A stretch of 64,000 nt of DNA from Neelides folsomi (Eukaryota > Arthropoda > Collembola > Neelipleona > Neelidae), in contig JAQGBZ010000011.1 of assembly GCA_034687125.1 (NCBI GenBank), forward strand, positions 248,001 through 312,000. Reading direction: 5' to 3'. Both the position numbers and the translations under genes were made by a program. The notes under the pieces are model-generated. The model did no database searches and was not told the origin of the DNA. It saw only the letters and a list, made by a program, of their open reading frames with translations. Position 1 is the stretch's first letter, and each line of letters starts with the position of its first letter. Positions 1 to 14,115 of the stretch are shown in pieces.

Positions 1-399
1 CTATTAAAATTGAATAAAACACTATTATCGAAAAATCTAAAAATTGAAAACAATTATGAAATCAGAATTTCGTAATGCTGAAGGTATAGGGGAGGTTTAC
101 GCTGCGCCGCCGCTATTATGAGCATATTGAATTAAACCCATGCACAAAATCTTTTCCACCCTAGTCCGAAGAGCCAAATCTTTTTATTCCTTTTATCAGA
201 ATCTATTACAAATATAATAATATATCGATTAAGGTCTAAAAATAATAAATTGATGATACTTATGTAAAATTTTGGATAAACGGAGTGATTACATCAGTTT
301 TAATTAAAAGTGAGAGAAAGAAGCCACAAAATAATTTCCACGCTTTTTTAAAACAGTTAATCTTTAAAGCATTTAAGATTTTTTGAGTTTATTTTATGG

Positions 400-1370
400 C
401 TAAACTTTAATGTGACCTTCACGACTTGCAACTACTTGAAGTGCTCGTCGCTGCATAGAAGTTGCCAGCGTCTGAAGAATATTGAGGGGAATTTCATCCC
501 ATGCTTGTTGGACCGCTGCTCGGAGGCTTGGAAGGTCGTCAAATTGGCTCCCATCGGCGTATATACGACGTGCCATAATTCCCCATAAATTTTCGATGGG
601 GCTGAGATCAGGAAAAGCGGCCGGATGATCCATAACGGGAACATTGTTCTCTTGTAGCCACTCTATTGTCGACGCTGCTGTGAGAGGACGAGCTCCATCC
701 TGCACAAACCTCCATTTTGTGAGGCGATTCAATGGAGCATGGTCCAGGTCATGCCAAAATGGCAGTAAATGTTCACCGAGAACATACTGGTATTCATTGG
801 CATCAAGACGAGTGAGGAGGAGTGAAGGCGAGGGCTGACTTGCCAGTGTATGAGAACGCTGCCCATACCATGAAGGATCCACCTCCCGAATGACTCTTAG
901 AGAAAATCTTCTTTTCCTTCCTCAAATCGTGCCAGTAACCTCGTCGGACCGGGCTATCTTCCTCCATCTTCCTGGGAACTGAACTTTATCTTCAGCCCAG
1001 GCCAACCTACGCGCAATATGCCCTGGTTGTAACTTCGGACTGACGGCCATTTTGCGAAATTTAAGCGTTGGAGTTGAATTCAACATTCTAACGCTTTCCC
1101 TGGAAATGTCCAAGTTGAGTTGGCTTTTGATTTGGGCACAGGAAATTCTCTGGTTGCTGGTAAGTCGGCGAATGTGGCGTTCGTCATCGGGGCTCACTTT
1201 TTTGGTCTTCCTCTTCTCTCCCTCCTTGGACCAGGCGGCGTGTTTTCTTTATTTGACAAATTTCGCAATAGTCGAAAAATCCCGACAAATTTCGCGAAAA
1301 GACTGGCCGTTTCTACGCAAAGCGACGATTTACCCTTTTTGAAATTCGGTCAATAACGGTCCTCTTCCCA
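400..1370 (-). pseudogene. Decayed Tc1/mariner (DD34E) transposase
   Basis: Reading on the minus strand, a Tc1-like transposase can be followed from about 1370 to the stop at 400, but only by changing frame several times. Positions 922-1197 hold the helix-turn-helix part (DDERHIRRLT, CAQIKSQLNL) and the first catalytic region (SDE). Around 900 a second frame gives WHDLRKEKKIFSKSH and GGGSFMVW, and 400-840 gives the C-terminal catalytic half with QDG, PDLSPIENLWG and a run down to the stop. Counting from the Asp of QDG to the Glu of PIENLWG gives 34 residues between them, the DD34E spacing of Tc1. The stretch that normally follows the first Asp is missing, and the start region is also frame-shifted. 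It is therefore a dead copy. I could not define its terminal inverted repeats or TA duplications. Confidence 0.85.
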
Positions 1371-1509
1371 TTGTCACTAACAACCATTGTTAGGGAATTG
1401 TATTTTTTGAATTATTTATTAAGGTGGAATAATATATGAAATTGTCAAAATTATTATATTATTATTACTACATATTTTATAATCATAATTTAAACATAGG
1501 TATAATATA

Positions 1510-1975
1510 GGTATATATTACGAACCTCTGCATCGCTCTGAACTGTGCGAAATCGCTCAGTTCACTAAAATTATTTTCCTTCATCGCTCAGTTCAGTTCA
1601 GCTCACTTAGCTCTCCATAGAGTCCTCGCTCAGTTCACTTCGTTCACTATAACACCTTCGCTCATTGTCTGTTCATTACTACTAAGTGTTGAGCTAAACG
1701 GCAAGTGAGCGATAGGTTTCCTATGTAATACTACATGTACTGTATTTATTTATTTATAATGGCTTGATAAACCATGTATCGTTCTGAACTGTGAGCGAAA
1801 AGTTCACGATGTATTTATCAAACCGTTTTATTATTCTAAACTGATAATGTGTGAGCGATTTCGCTCAATGTCAGTTCACTATTTTTTCTTCCAACCCAAC
1901 GCTCAGTTCAGTTCAGTTCACTATGGATGCCATAAGATCGTCGCTCATTGTAAGTTCACTTTCTCTTATGTACTG
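1510..1975. repeat. Cluster of CGCTCA/GTTCACT repeats in both orientations
   Basis: A short motif of the form TCGCTCA-(G/A/T)TTCAGTTCACT recurs about seven times on the plus strand (near 1550, 1585, 1630, 1660, 1860, 1900 and 1942). It also occurs at least three times as the complement GTGAGCGA (near 1705, 1790 and 1850). Spacing is irregular, so this is not a simple tandem satellite. No open reading frame covers it. It could be the remains of a non-autonomous transposon with subterminal repeats, or a regulatory cluster. The function is unknown. Confidence 0.6.
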
Positions 1976-1979
1976 AATT

Positions 1980-4900
1980 GAACTTTGCAGAGATTTGCAA
2001 TATACATAAATATTTACCTTATTTTCATATGTTATGTTATTACTAAATTATTTCATTATCATTGTAAATAACTACCAGTTATTTTATTATTGACCATTAT
2101 TATATTATAACTTTCATGTTATTATATTATACAGTATTTTTACACCTGATATTTTCTATATTATATTATTACTAATATACAATTATAATTATTAACTGTA
2201 GGTAATTATCACAAATATATAAATTATCACCTTTATATGCCTTGTTTTCAATACAGAATAATATCTCTGTCATTAGGTGCGCGAATACATCATTTGCATG
2301 AACGTTGGTTATATATACTTAGTTTGACGTACTCTATCTAGTTACACATGTAGGATCCTACATGCGGTCAGTAAACCGCGTATCATTTTGGACTCCCGTA
2401 GAGGAAGTGTTAAGTTATTAATTTAAGATTGTAAAAGATTTTAATCTTGAATAACCATTATTAATTATTATATGTGTTATATGAAGTTTAAGATCGTTTA
2501 TTAATTAAATATCTCCTTATACCTGTACTGATCTACTGATACAATACACCCATAATTCACCATATTTTAATCATTAATGCCAAAATTTCAATAACCCATA
2601 AAAGTTTCCATAATCGAAAGTAAAAATTAAATAATTAAACCATTTGTGTTTAAAAGCTTTTTAAATCATATAATTTTATATTAACCCATCAATTTTTAAT
2701 ATCTTTTCTAAAGAAATCAAATTGATCTTAATAATAAGCCCATTCAACACTACAATTTGTTATTTTGCCTTAAGGACAACTCAATTAATATAACATACGC
2801 TAATATGTAAATATAAATGTTACTTCAAGAATTTCAAAAAAAAATTTGCGTAAATGTGTCATGAATTTATGATTTAATGTATTAAGTACTTTATTACACA
2901 CATTTGGTATTACATTCAAATTGTATTAATACTATGCTCTCTGAAAGAAAAGTGAGAATTGTTCATCGTGAAAGTTCTTATTGAGAATGGTAGTTAATCA
3001 ACTATATAACCCACGGATGTTTTAAGTAATAACAATAATATACAGAAATACAATCCGTATGGCCCTTTACATTATTTTTTCTGTGTAATTATCCAACACG
3101 ACGATCTCTCCCAGTCAGAGCAACTCTCAAAAAATGCTTCCTCTTTCATTTTCTCTCTCTCTCACTTCGCCAGCTCTCAAAATGCGTGGCCGCGAGGTGC
3201 TGACTGAGAAGACTCGAGTTAGGGGAGGCAGTTATTTTAATTGGGATAATCGTTAATGAGACTCCCTTTGTTTTCATCCTACTGTGTGACAAGAGACTTT
3301 CTCTAGGGGACTCTTCGTTCGTGGGGATTTCCTCGCCAGAACTTTGAGAGCCCCAGAGATCCAATGTCCCTCTCTCTGGTTTTTGTCCTAATTTCCTTTT
3401 CTTCGCTCCTACAGCGTCTCCTCACCTATTCGCTCGAAACGTAAGCGGAGTAAGCACATAGATAGGAAGAGATAGTGAGAGATATGAAGTGGAAAAGGAT
3501 CTACTAATAAAAGAAGAGAGCTCTCGTCATCCCTATTCCATTCTCGCCTTGACAATGAATGACTCGAGGCAATTCCATCTGTGTATCAGGCCGTACCAAT
3601 CGCGACGGGGTCACCCCTTCCACCCTTTTGAGGCTCTCTCTCTCAAGTTAACCCCTTCTCCCTCTCACGCCCCACTCTACATGAGTCCATCGTCCAATTT
3701 CCAGCCACATAACAACCATTTCTCAGAAAAGGCCAATTACTCACCTTTTCTATTTTAATTTGAGGAATCTGGAACTAAAATTTTATACTATTCATGTCAG
3801 AGTATTATTTGTGCTATTTAAATAAGTAGATGATACTTATTTTTATATTATGTTCAATTCTAATATTATAAGTACGTTCATTTTCAAACCACTCTAGTTT
3901 TTTTTCTCGATCTGGGAACTTTCATGCTCAATGCACTGAACTTCGTGGCTCATTTGTTTAAATTGAGATAACCGTTTATGACCCTAAATGCCATTTCATG
4001 CCATGAAGCTCTCATAACGCTGTTGAAGATATTGTGGGATTGGGCACAGTAGAAGCTTGTCCTACTCTACGACACCTCAACAATTCATAAAAGCATTATT
4101 ATCATAATGGTGGTTCTTGTGGATTTATAATATTTAAAACGTCCTCGTCTTCTTCACATTCCATTCACTCACTCGATTCGCTGTTAACTGAATTTAAAAT
4201 TTCATTGATAAAGCAATTCATTTTGAACAAAATGATTTGACACGCGTTAAGTAAATTGGTTTCAATTACGTAATACGCAATAAACTTGGAGGACTCACCA
4301 TGTTCTGGTTCGATTGAAAGGCCGGTGTCTTACCTAACACATTACATCCCATTGTCAAATTCATACTTCGATGATGCTTGCTTATGAATTCTATGAGGCA
4401 CTTGTGGGCAAAATTCGAATTTGGGGGTATGAAGTGTGTTAAGTTATTAAGCCTTCACATGATCACCTCGGCTTCTTGTCCTACATTGTTACCAACTTTG
4501 CATCCTCTACCTGTACATTATTATTATTATGCCTTCACATTCAGAATTCACATGAGAGTTATAACTTATAACATAATATTCTTTTCAAAAAGTCTTGTAT
4601 TCGAAGAACGACAAAACAAATTGAAAATTTTACACGAATACAAATACAGCGTGAAAATCATTGACGGCTCTGAAGACTCGATTGATGTTTTTGCTCGCTC
4701 AAATTTTCACACAAAACCACATCTACAATTTGGCACATAGTGGTTTATCTCTTATCTAGCTACTTGTGAAAAATGCAATATACCATATTTCTTGGAGCAT
4801 TAAAGGATTTCGCTTGGATAATGGTCAAAGCATTTTATGGTTAAGGAAGAAAACGAGAGTTTTATATTAAATCAAACCGCAATGAAATCTCTAATTTTTT

Positions 4901-5242
4901 AAAGATTTTAGGATGAATGGAAATAGGAAGAGATAGGGAACAGAATCACGAACAATTCAATTTCGAAACCTAATGTTACCTATAAAATTATCGTATTACA
5001 CTATTTTCTAATAGTTTAAATGCTTTCAATAAAAGTAACATTTAATAATAAATAATATACATGATTTATCGAACCATCTAAACCAAACCCATTCTTGTAA
5101 ATTTAAATACCTTTAAAATTCCATTATCTTTTTTCATTGTTGATTTTGGTTTTCATACTATTATTAGTTAAAATCCATAAATGATCGTTCATGTAGAAAA
5201 TGATGATGAAGCAAATATTAAATTGTGTTTATTTGCTTTTAG
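1980..5242. other. AT-rich non-coding stretch upstream of the first visible CED-6 exon
   Basis: No coding exon could be supported here. The part from about 3080 to 3760 is less AT-rich and holds CT/GA-rich runs (TCTCTCTCTCTC near 3154). It also contains a small interval from about 3413 to 3439 that looks like an exon: TCCTACAG before it and GTAAGC after it. This may be a promoter or 5' untranslated exon of CED-6, but nothing proves it. The missing N-terminal CED-6 exon was looked for and not found. Confidence 0.4.
2347..2364. repeat. 18-bp perfect palindrome
   Basis: The sequence CATGTAGGATCCTACATG is a perfect 18-base palindrome in an AT-rich region with no gene. It could be a transposon centre, a binding site for a dimeric factor, or chance. 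No partner copy was recognised nearby. Confidence 0.45.
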
Positions 5243-8200
5243 TTTTTGGGTGTGACCGAGGCTGATCAGCCCAAAGGAATTGAGGTCGTCAAAGAAAGCA
5301 TCCGCAAATTAAAACTCGATGAAGAAATAAGACGAGCCGAGGGAGGAAAAACGCCTAAGGTAACTTTGATCATTGTATAATTTTATCTAAATAATCCCAG
5401 ATGAATATATTAATATTTGATTTGGTTATATCATACCCACATAACTATTAACATCCTCCTACAGATGTGTTTCCTGATAGCGCTTTTATAAATATTAATA
5501 ATAATCACTGGTTTCGAATAATGTTATGTATTTATTGAATATTGATATTCATTAGTTAGTCTTATTCATAATTAAATATTGCAAAAACGAGCATAAAACC
5601 TTCACTTAATATATAGCAATGACTTGTAATAAATGATTATTTCATCAATCATTTTGTTTTAGTTCCGACGAATCATTTTAGTCAATCTCATTCTGCAGTG
5701 AAATAAGAGTACAATGTGGATTTGAAAATCACATCATCTTATAACTATTTATGTATATGTTTCCATCGAAAAGGTACTTAATCACATAATCATAACTTTC
5801 CGGACAAGGAATTTCAGATGAGTGAATGATGATGACACTGATGAAATCGTCTCTGTTAAGATTCACTGTTATCAGGCCTCACTGGTACCGAAATTGGGTT
5901 AGAGCTCTCTTTTATTCCTCTTCTATTTTCTGAATTAAAAAGAACGGAACGCAAAAATTAGATCATGCATTCGAGCAAAAAAATGTCGAAAAGGATGTGA
6001 ACACCCTGACTGGCCTCTATTTTTCGTGTCATTTGAGGTGTTATTGTTCCAAGACTCTCCTCCGTGAGAGAGATTAAAATGAAGGCCTGAATAGGTTGAA
6101 CTCACTCTATAATATTCAACTATATAAGAAGTGAGTCCAGAGACGATGAAGTTGAAGGAATATCTCTCAGGCGAATGAACATTAAAGTTCCTCGACGCGA
6201 CCTCATTTTAACCATTCAGACTTTCATTTCGGATCCTAAAATTCCTAATATTTAATGATAAATCTTCAAACTTATTATTTAATATTCCTGAAGCGAAAGT
6301 GACTTCCCTCGTGTTTCATTTTCATCTCCTCCCTTTTGGGTCCTTCGATGCGTAATAGAATAAATTTAACAGGATCTTGCCACGCTGGGTAATTTAAACA
6401 AATATCATGTGGCTCGTATTTAAATCACTTCACAAGGAAATGTTAAGTGTTTAAGCAAACCTCAAATGAGCGTTCCAATGAGAAGTTTTGTAAAGAACTT
6501 GATAAATTAAGGGCAGTGACCCTTTTTCATTAGTTTTAATCTCAATTGAACTTTAAGATCCTTTAGGTATACTTTAGGCATTAGTAAATATACTCTTTTA
6601 GTTATATATGTAGTTAATATTGATGCTCACATTTGCAGTATTGCATATAAGAGACGTATTTATAAATATAAGCACATCCGATATCTGTACATTGGAGCTA
6701 TTATGTGTTATGTACCAGACATACTTACACATAAAGACCTTCATATTGGCATTGGTAATAATAAATACACAAATATATTATTTTAACTTCATTTTTCCTT
6801 AAATTAATGAAAGGCAGAGCAAGAAACGATCATGGAATTTTCATGGTCATAGATTACACAAGGAGTTTTGATTCTCTTTGAACAAATATAATTAGATATA
6901 TATTCAATGTAGGATTTTATGTAAAAAATGCTTTTCATAACAAGTGCTTTTATATTCACTTTGTAGAGTATTAGAAATGCAAATCGTATAATAATTATAA
7001 TCTAAACGCACATTGAAAATTTTTATTAAACTGCGTACATAATCAATGTGAAATTTATGATTCGGACAAGCTCCTATCTCCTCAATATTTGCCAAACTTA
7101 TGTAGTGCGTGCGTTTGATAAATCTCACTGTGTACATAAATACATAGGTATTATTATGTATTAAAATATCTTACATGATATGCATGGATGTAAATATTTA
7201 AGTTCATTTTTGTCGTGTTGGTGCATATCCTGTACGAATAAACTACACATTCAATTTAATACAAAAAATCACATTTAAATACCTAATAAATTGAATACAT
7301 ATGTAATTAAAATTGAATTTATAGTGTAGCACAATAGGATAAGACATACACTAATTAATGGGACGAAAGAGGATATCTTTAATAAAGATATAATAAATAA
7401 CTATTATAATGACTTTTGTTAAAACCAAATGCCATCCATACAATATTTATTTAAATGAGATTCTTGGTGTGCATTCTTTACCTTCTAATTTGTCTTCATA
7501 AGGATAAATTAAAAGCTATTTAAATGAATATTAACACGGTTCATGAACAAATTGTCCTTAATTTCTTTAAGGATTGAGATCATATTCTACTTATTTTGAA
7601 GAAAAGGCTATACTGAATACAAATTGAACAAATGCTTCAACAATATAATCTCATTTTTAGAATCTTTATCTCTGAAAAGGGATGTTCATCCGGATAGAAA
7701 AGTAGGGTGTACATTTGTGTATATAATCTTTGTTTCAATTTCAAATAATACATAAAAAGAAATTTCATATTTTCAATTCTCTTGGTATACACAGTTAAAA
7801 TATTAATCATACTATGCTATATGGTATATAAATATAGTATACATATCATGTATCTAGATGTGTTTAATTACATATATTTGGTGCTAATCTCTACTTTTCT
7901 ATTAATAAAAAGATATAATGAATCTTAGTTCACTATAGCTCAAATACTGATCTTGGGTTATGTTAACTTTGGTTAAGTTTCACTCGATTTTAATCTAAAA
8001 AGTAAGCTTTAATTTAAATGCAAAAGATAAAGATTTGAGATCTTACTTTAAAATGTTCATAGACATTAAGTAGGTACTTACGTATTAGTATTGTATTTAA
8101 TCTTTTTAACTCAACTACAAGTCTTGAGATTTTTAGTTGAGTTTTTGAAATGATGCATGATGTTAGAAAGTTTTGTAAAAAAATAAACTTTAAAATTAAG

Positions 8201-11200
8201 GACAAGGATAAACGATTCTTATTTTGAAGGAGTTTTACGTGGTTGTAGCCCAACTGTATGCTCATTTTATTTACTCGCTAATTGCATTGTCGTAAGTTTT
8301 GTAAGAATACGAAATGGTTGAATCCATGGTTGCATGGGTGATGTTCACTCAGGCCATGCTTATCTCTCACGAAACATGAGCAAAATTCTCATTCTTATTT
8401 ATTATTGCTTAAGTATATGCGAATGACAATGACTCTTAATTTTAGGCTGAGGTGACAATCTCTGTTGATGGTGTGGCGGTCCAGGAGCCGAAGGGAAAGA
8501 AGATTCTTCACCAATATCCACTCCATCAAATTTCCTATTGTGCCGATGACAAGGCGGAAAAGAAATTCTTTTCCTTCATAGCGAAAGAAGGAGAATCCCA
8601 CAAATGTTTCGTCTTTGCATCAGAGAAACTGGTGAGTGAACATCAACATGCATTACATACCTATAAGATTATTATTTATTATGAATTGGTTCACATTCAG
8701 TTTTTCTATTTAGTATTATTATTATGAATTTATTGTTACACCAGGTAATTAATTGTAAGAGTGAGTGGAAAAAGATTTTTTTATAAAAAATTAATATGAT
8801 TCAAATCGAAACTATCTGATGAATGTCCTTCTATGTTTATTTTTTTCAAAATTTTGTATACGAATTCAAAGTTTATAAATGTTTAATTTTTTCTTACCTA
8901 CAATAATAATAATGCACTATACTTTTATGTATCAGGATATAAAAAGTTGTGATATCATTAGCATAAATTTGATATCTTATTGTCAGCAACGCGAATATTG
9001 TCTCGTCTACTATACTTATAAGCATAAGTAATAAATACCGATTAATAAGATTTTTGACGACAACGACAAGGATGCAAAAATATTTCTTTGTGTGCCAAGT
9101 ATTTTTATGTATTAATACAAGACAATTGGAAGGTCTTTCTTTTTTATTGGAACTTCTTTAAAGGAAATGCATCAAGGATTTGTATATTGTAAATTTAATT
9201 TATTGTTGGATAGAGGCCAAGGCGAGAAGTTAATCCTTCTTCTAAGATTTATGCGTAAAATGCGTTGCGGAAGCATTGCTCTATTTTTAGGCATTTCGTA
9301 TGAATAAACACTCTAGCTTTTAGCACCATTAAGTAAATTAAGCTCTTTTGATTAATAACGTTATAAAGTTTAATAGAAGTAAAGTACCTAAGCATTTAGC
9401 ATTATAATATTTAACATTATTCGAACAGATGCAAATATGATCTAATGAACACTGCAGTTTTAGTACTCACTTATTAATATAAATATAATTGTGCTCAATT
9501 TTAGCAATGAATCATGGATTTATTTTTACGGATTCACGAGAACTTATAAATACTTGTAAAAATTATCGTAAATAGATAAACATATTACTGAAACTTGTAA
9601 AGTTATAAATATCAAATACGTGACGATGTTTATTTAGAAATATATTTAGATTTCTCCCTCAATGAAAAATGTTGATTTTTGGTAATAACAAATTAAATAA
9701 ATGACTTCCGTTTTCTAAATCAATCTTGAATTTCAGGCTGAGGAGATAACCTTGACTATCGGCCAAGCCTTCGACTTGGCATATCGGAGGTTCCTCGACT
9801 CCTCGGGCCGGGAGCTTGAGATGAAGAGGGAAATCATGATTCTTCAGAAGAGAGTGGAGGAGTTGGAGGAAGAGAATGGGAACCTCAAGTCGAAGCTCGG
9901 AATCACTCCCGACCTCAACTCGAACCATTCAGCTTACAACAAGGAGTCGAGTTCACCAGCTGTTAACGACCTACTTATGTGTCCGCCGGTCCCACCAAGG
10001 GGATCCGCTTCCGTAGCCAATCAGCTTATAGCGTAATCGAATAATCATTTAATAACTCATCATGTCACAATGAATGTTAATGACTAAACAATGGCATTCT
10101 TCATCTAGCGAGTTCGCCATGACTGCTAATGAAATTGAAAAAAGGACTCAAAACGGAAAATCATTGGATGGGATCCTATTTGACGAAGAGCTGGACTCAA
10201 AGCCGCGAGGATCTCCTGATGGAATTGAAGCTCCCCCAAGAAGTAAAAAACATTTCACTTTCAAATACTCACTCAACTTTTCTCCTTTCTGCCAACTTTC
10301 ATTAGAAATTATTTGTTGTGTTTACTTCAATAAGAAAAAACATTAAAATATAAAATTATAATTTTATATTTTATAATTAAGAGAGATAGGTATTGTAGTA
10401 TGTAGATAGACCAGTAATATATTAAATATGTTTGATACTATTGGTAGTACTCGTATTTGTAATGTACTTCATGTGTGTTTTATATAGCTATAAATTATAA
10501 AGATATGAAATACAAATGTAGTTAAATAGCCAGAAAACTAATAAGGTATTTCAAATCTTAAATTAATATGCAAGAAGAATTGATTAGCAAAGAGAGACAT
10601 AAAAAGTTAAGGCGTAAATAGTTTTCGAAAAATCTTTTTATTAGCAAAAAACATTATTATTAGACCATTGAGAAACTATTCTATCTGTAATTTTCTAATT
10701 CACAATTGTGCAGTGTCACTCCACAAATATTAAATATACGCATAGGCCTAAATTCAATTTTGTTGGCTTAAAATATCGAATAATGTGTAAGGATTGAGAA
10801 AAATTTATAAACTTCAGAATTTATTAAACTTGTTGATAATGGGGCGAAACTACTCTGTACTTATGTTCAAAAAAGTTCATGTCAGCAATGATCAATGATA
10901 AAAGAACTAAAGCTTTAAACCTACTTCTTCTTTAATCTTTCAAACAAACATTCTATTTCAATAAATATATCTCATTCGGACATTTAAAACTTTTTTTTGA
11001 AAAATACTTGACCTGATTCAATTTTTTTACAGTTTCGCCGCCACCAAAAGGAAAGAAATCTGATAATAATAGCAACGGATCAAATACTGATATATTTGGC
11101 TCGGATCCCTTCTTCACTTCAGACCCCTTCGGAATGGCTGATTTCGGCATGAGCACAACAAATGCCACTCCGCAGCAAGTAAACAAGAATGGGATGATGA

Positions 11201-11415
11201 ACGGAAATGGGCACACAGGTCACACAACGACATCAAACATGAATTTGAACGGATTCAGTTTTGGTCATATGAATGGGAATGGGAACATGAATGGCTACGA
11301 CAACGCCCTTCAAGTCCTCGACAAAAGATTGGAAGAAATGAAGACGGGGTTCAGTCGGGGAATTCTGATTGACGATTTCCAATTGGAGCAGCTTGACCCG
11401 CTCCGCCAATCTTAG
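5243..11415 (+). CDS. ced-6: CED-6/GULP engulfment adaptor (5' end missing)
   Basis: Cytoplasmic adaptor with a phosphotyrosine-binding (PTB) domain. In this family it couples CED-1/Draper/LRP receptors to engulfment of dying cells. Exons read: 5243-5359, 8446-8631, 9737-10032, 10109-10242, 11033-11415. All have GT-AG borders and phase is kept, giving 371 residues plus a missing N-terminus. The first exon starts [12 protein letters not shown]; the PTB continues with [32 protein letters not shown] and [18 protein letters not shown] heptad leucine segment follows ([19 protein letters not shown]), the family's dimerisation zipper. The tail carries SDPFG, an Asn/Met/Gly-rich stretch and the conserved C-terminal ending [15 protein letters not shown] and FQLEQLDPL. 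The N-terminal PTB exon lies upstream, possibly beyond the window. Introns 1 and 2 are about 3.1 and 1.1 kb. Confidence 0.95.
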
Positions 11416-11648
11416 CACTCCGTTTACCCTATTCGACTCTCTGCTTTACTTATATAATACAAAAATTAGCTCTATATTAAATGTGTAATTTTGTGACACT
11501 ATAAATTGACAATTTCTATGTACGTATCTCAGATTCGGAACTAGAATTTACTTCTTGTGACCGCTTCAACTTTACCTCATGTCAACTTTCTATTGGAGAA
11601 TCATATTTTTGAGGAATGGCTATGTAAATATAATATATAATGGATATA

Positions 11649-11654
11649 AATAAA
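11649..11654 (+). terminator. Polyadenylation signal of CED-6
   Basis: AATAAA lies 234 bases after the CED-6 stop codon, in AT-rich sequence that fits a 3' untranslated region. Confidence 0.55.
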
Positions 11655-12978
11655 ATGGAACAATTTGTTCAATTTTCATTTTTTAATCCCTTGTATCAAT
11701 TATTTATCACACTTTTAATAATAATAATAATAAAGTGGATTTATTTAAAGTATACAGTGTTCACATTATAATCAAATATCTACCATATAAAATGTATGTT
11801 AATTCTCTAAAACCTACAGAAATACTAATAGGTCCAAAAATAACATAGGATTAGGTTAAGAAAATTACTTGTTGGTGCATCAGAATAAGAAACCTCTGTT
11901 TAGACAAATTTTCTTTCATTGAGAATGTCGAACAACTTTTATCTGCGAACTGCTTCTGACGAATTGTTGAATGAGATGCCAAACATTAGACAAATGATGA
12001 AATATTTAAAAACTCATGTTACTTAAATATAGAATTTTAAAATAGATGAGTTTAGTGAAAGACAGAAATTATTTCGCTCTATTTTTTCTTCCTTGCTTTA
12101 TTGCCCGAGACATAAAGTGTAAATCTGTGTAAGTTCTCTTCTCTCTCATTTCTGGCCAACCGGCCAAGTTGCTTATGGGCCTTTAAGTAAATATACGAAC
12201 CTTGCAAAATCTGCGGTTGAAGGTTAAGGTAAAGCTGTTATTCTACCTCTGAGATAAGGGATGACGAGGAGGAGGAGAAAATGAATTTTCCTCTTCAATG
12301 TGGTCGAAGTTGAGGTTCTTTAAAATAATGTAATGGCCGTTAGCATTTCTCATTCTGTTTATTCCTAAGAAAAATAGACTTCTTGGAAATGAGATGAGCC
12401 GAAATGGCGAGGGTTAGACAGGATAAATGTTTAATGCATCCACACATGTTTTTCATATTGTAATTACGTCTCTGTTTAATCTATTTGAGGAAATTTGAAA
12501 GTGGAAGACATTTTGCAAGCGTACAAGACCGCGCAGCTTTGAGAATTCTCTCTCCTTGTTTTACTGCTTTCTATTAGTAAAAGTAACAAAGATCCTTCAA
12601 AAATAATACGACGTTGATTTGTGGATGCTTCCTATTAAAATGACTCATCTCATTATATATAAAGGTTTAAACGAACTTTAAAATACCTCAATGGATTTCT
12701 TATTCCTTGACATATCTGTCAAGTTGAATTACAAACTCTTTTTTTTTGAAAAACTTGCAAGGTTATTTAGCTTAAATAGCGGAAATGGGGCTGTTTTGAG
12801 GAATTTAAAATGAAAAATTGGTTGATTTAATCATATAGGCTAGGGTCATTTAATCCATCTACCTTGGCCCATATCTTTGGAGCCAAGTTATTCACTGTTC
12901 CAATAATAAATTGACGATGAATCAAATGGAGCAGCCTCCTCCTCCTACTCATTTGGACTTGTATGGGCGGGTGGAGAT

Positions 12979-13138
12979 CCTATCCGACTGAGTCGCGCAG
13001 CTTCTCTTCTTGGCTCCGATTCCGGTCCGGATTCTTAATATCAACCCCGCCGAGGGTGAGGAAATCTCAGTACACTTTGAAGACTCTTCTCATCAACTTC
13101 CTCGTCAGCTCTTAACGCATCTCACCCATATAACTAAA
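12979..13138 (+). other. Possible 5' untranslated exon of myofilin
   Basis: A GC-richer interval ends in the strong donor AAA|GTGAGT at 13139. The next acceptor is TTTAACAG at 14067-14074, followed 41 bases later by the myofilin start codon. This fits a leader exon spliced to the first coding exon. The upstream edge given here is a guess. A 60-codon open frame inside (from 13010) has no resemblance I recognise. Confidence 0.35.
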
Positions 13139-14115
13139 GTGAGTATTTTCAATTCACTCTCTACAAATACTCGTTTTCAAAATAGTGCTTAAACGGTTAT
13201 TTTTTCTTTAATTTACTTTCAATTTAAAATTCATTAGTGCTATTCTCAATTGAATCTTTTTTTAAATTTATTTCAAATTAGCTCAATAAAGAGTCTGAAT
13301 AGTTTAGAGAGGTAATTAATAAAGTTATTTTCATTTTCCATTTTCATTGTTTGAAAAGTTCAGAAGGGAATAGGCAAGTGAGTTAATTGGGCTATCCAAA
13401 TAGGAAAAAAATTAATTTATCCATCTGCCCCGGGCTTCATTTGACAATTACATAACGAAGTTGGAAGATCGGGTTTGCATACAATGTGCAATAAATAGTG
13501 AGGATATTCTTTCTAAAAAATAGATTGAATAAGAATTTTTTTATCACGCAATGGAATCAAGATTAGAATTCTAAATGTGAAATAGAAGAGGAAGTTAAGA
13601 TGACTCAGCGTGAGGCGTCCCGAGCACGGGCGAAGAATTCTTCTCTTCCATTCGCGAGATAGAGCTTCATCTTTTCTTCACCCACTCCCAGTTTATATTT
13701 AACTTGCAAAATTCCTCTCTCTTAATGTAATTGCACGAAGCATCTTCTTATTCCCATCTTCGCGCAATGGAGAAATAAGAAACGGGGAAAGAATCCTGGG
13801 GTTTTGGAAGCAGGAAGCCATGAAGCCTGCAAATCCTCAGCCAAGAGGGTCGGCAGGTTGGGATTCGAGGAAAGGAGAATAAGGAGATAGAGAGATGATA
13901 GGGGAGCAAGAGAAAAGAATTACATAAACTTTAGTCTAAGATTACAAAGTCGCTCGCTGGAGCGAACGGCACTATTATTGGCCAAGGCAGACAATTCGAT
14001 AGTTGTGCTAATTATCATGCCAATCTCACTAAATCCCATCAAAAGCTTAACCAACATTTTTTACTTTTTTAACAGCGAACTCACGAAGAATACGATATAA
14101 TTAGAAAACTACAAA

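Noticed and set aside
3146-3364. Possible first CED-6 exon or other coding frame near 3.1-3.8 kb
   Set aside because: None of the frames contains the conserved N-terminal PTB sequence that should precede [12 protein letters not shown].
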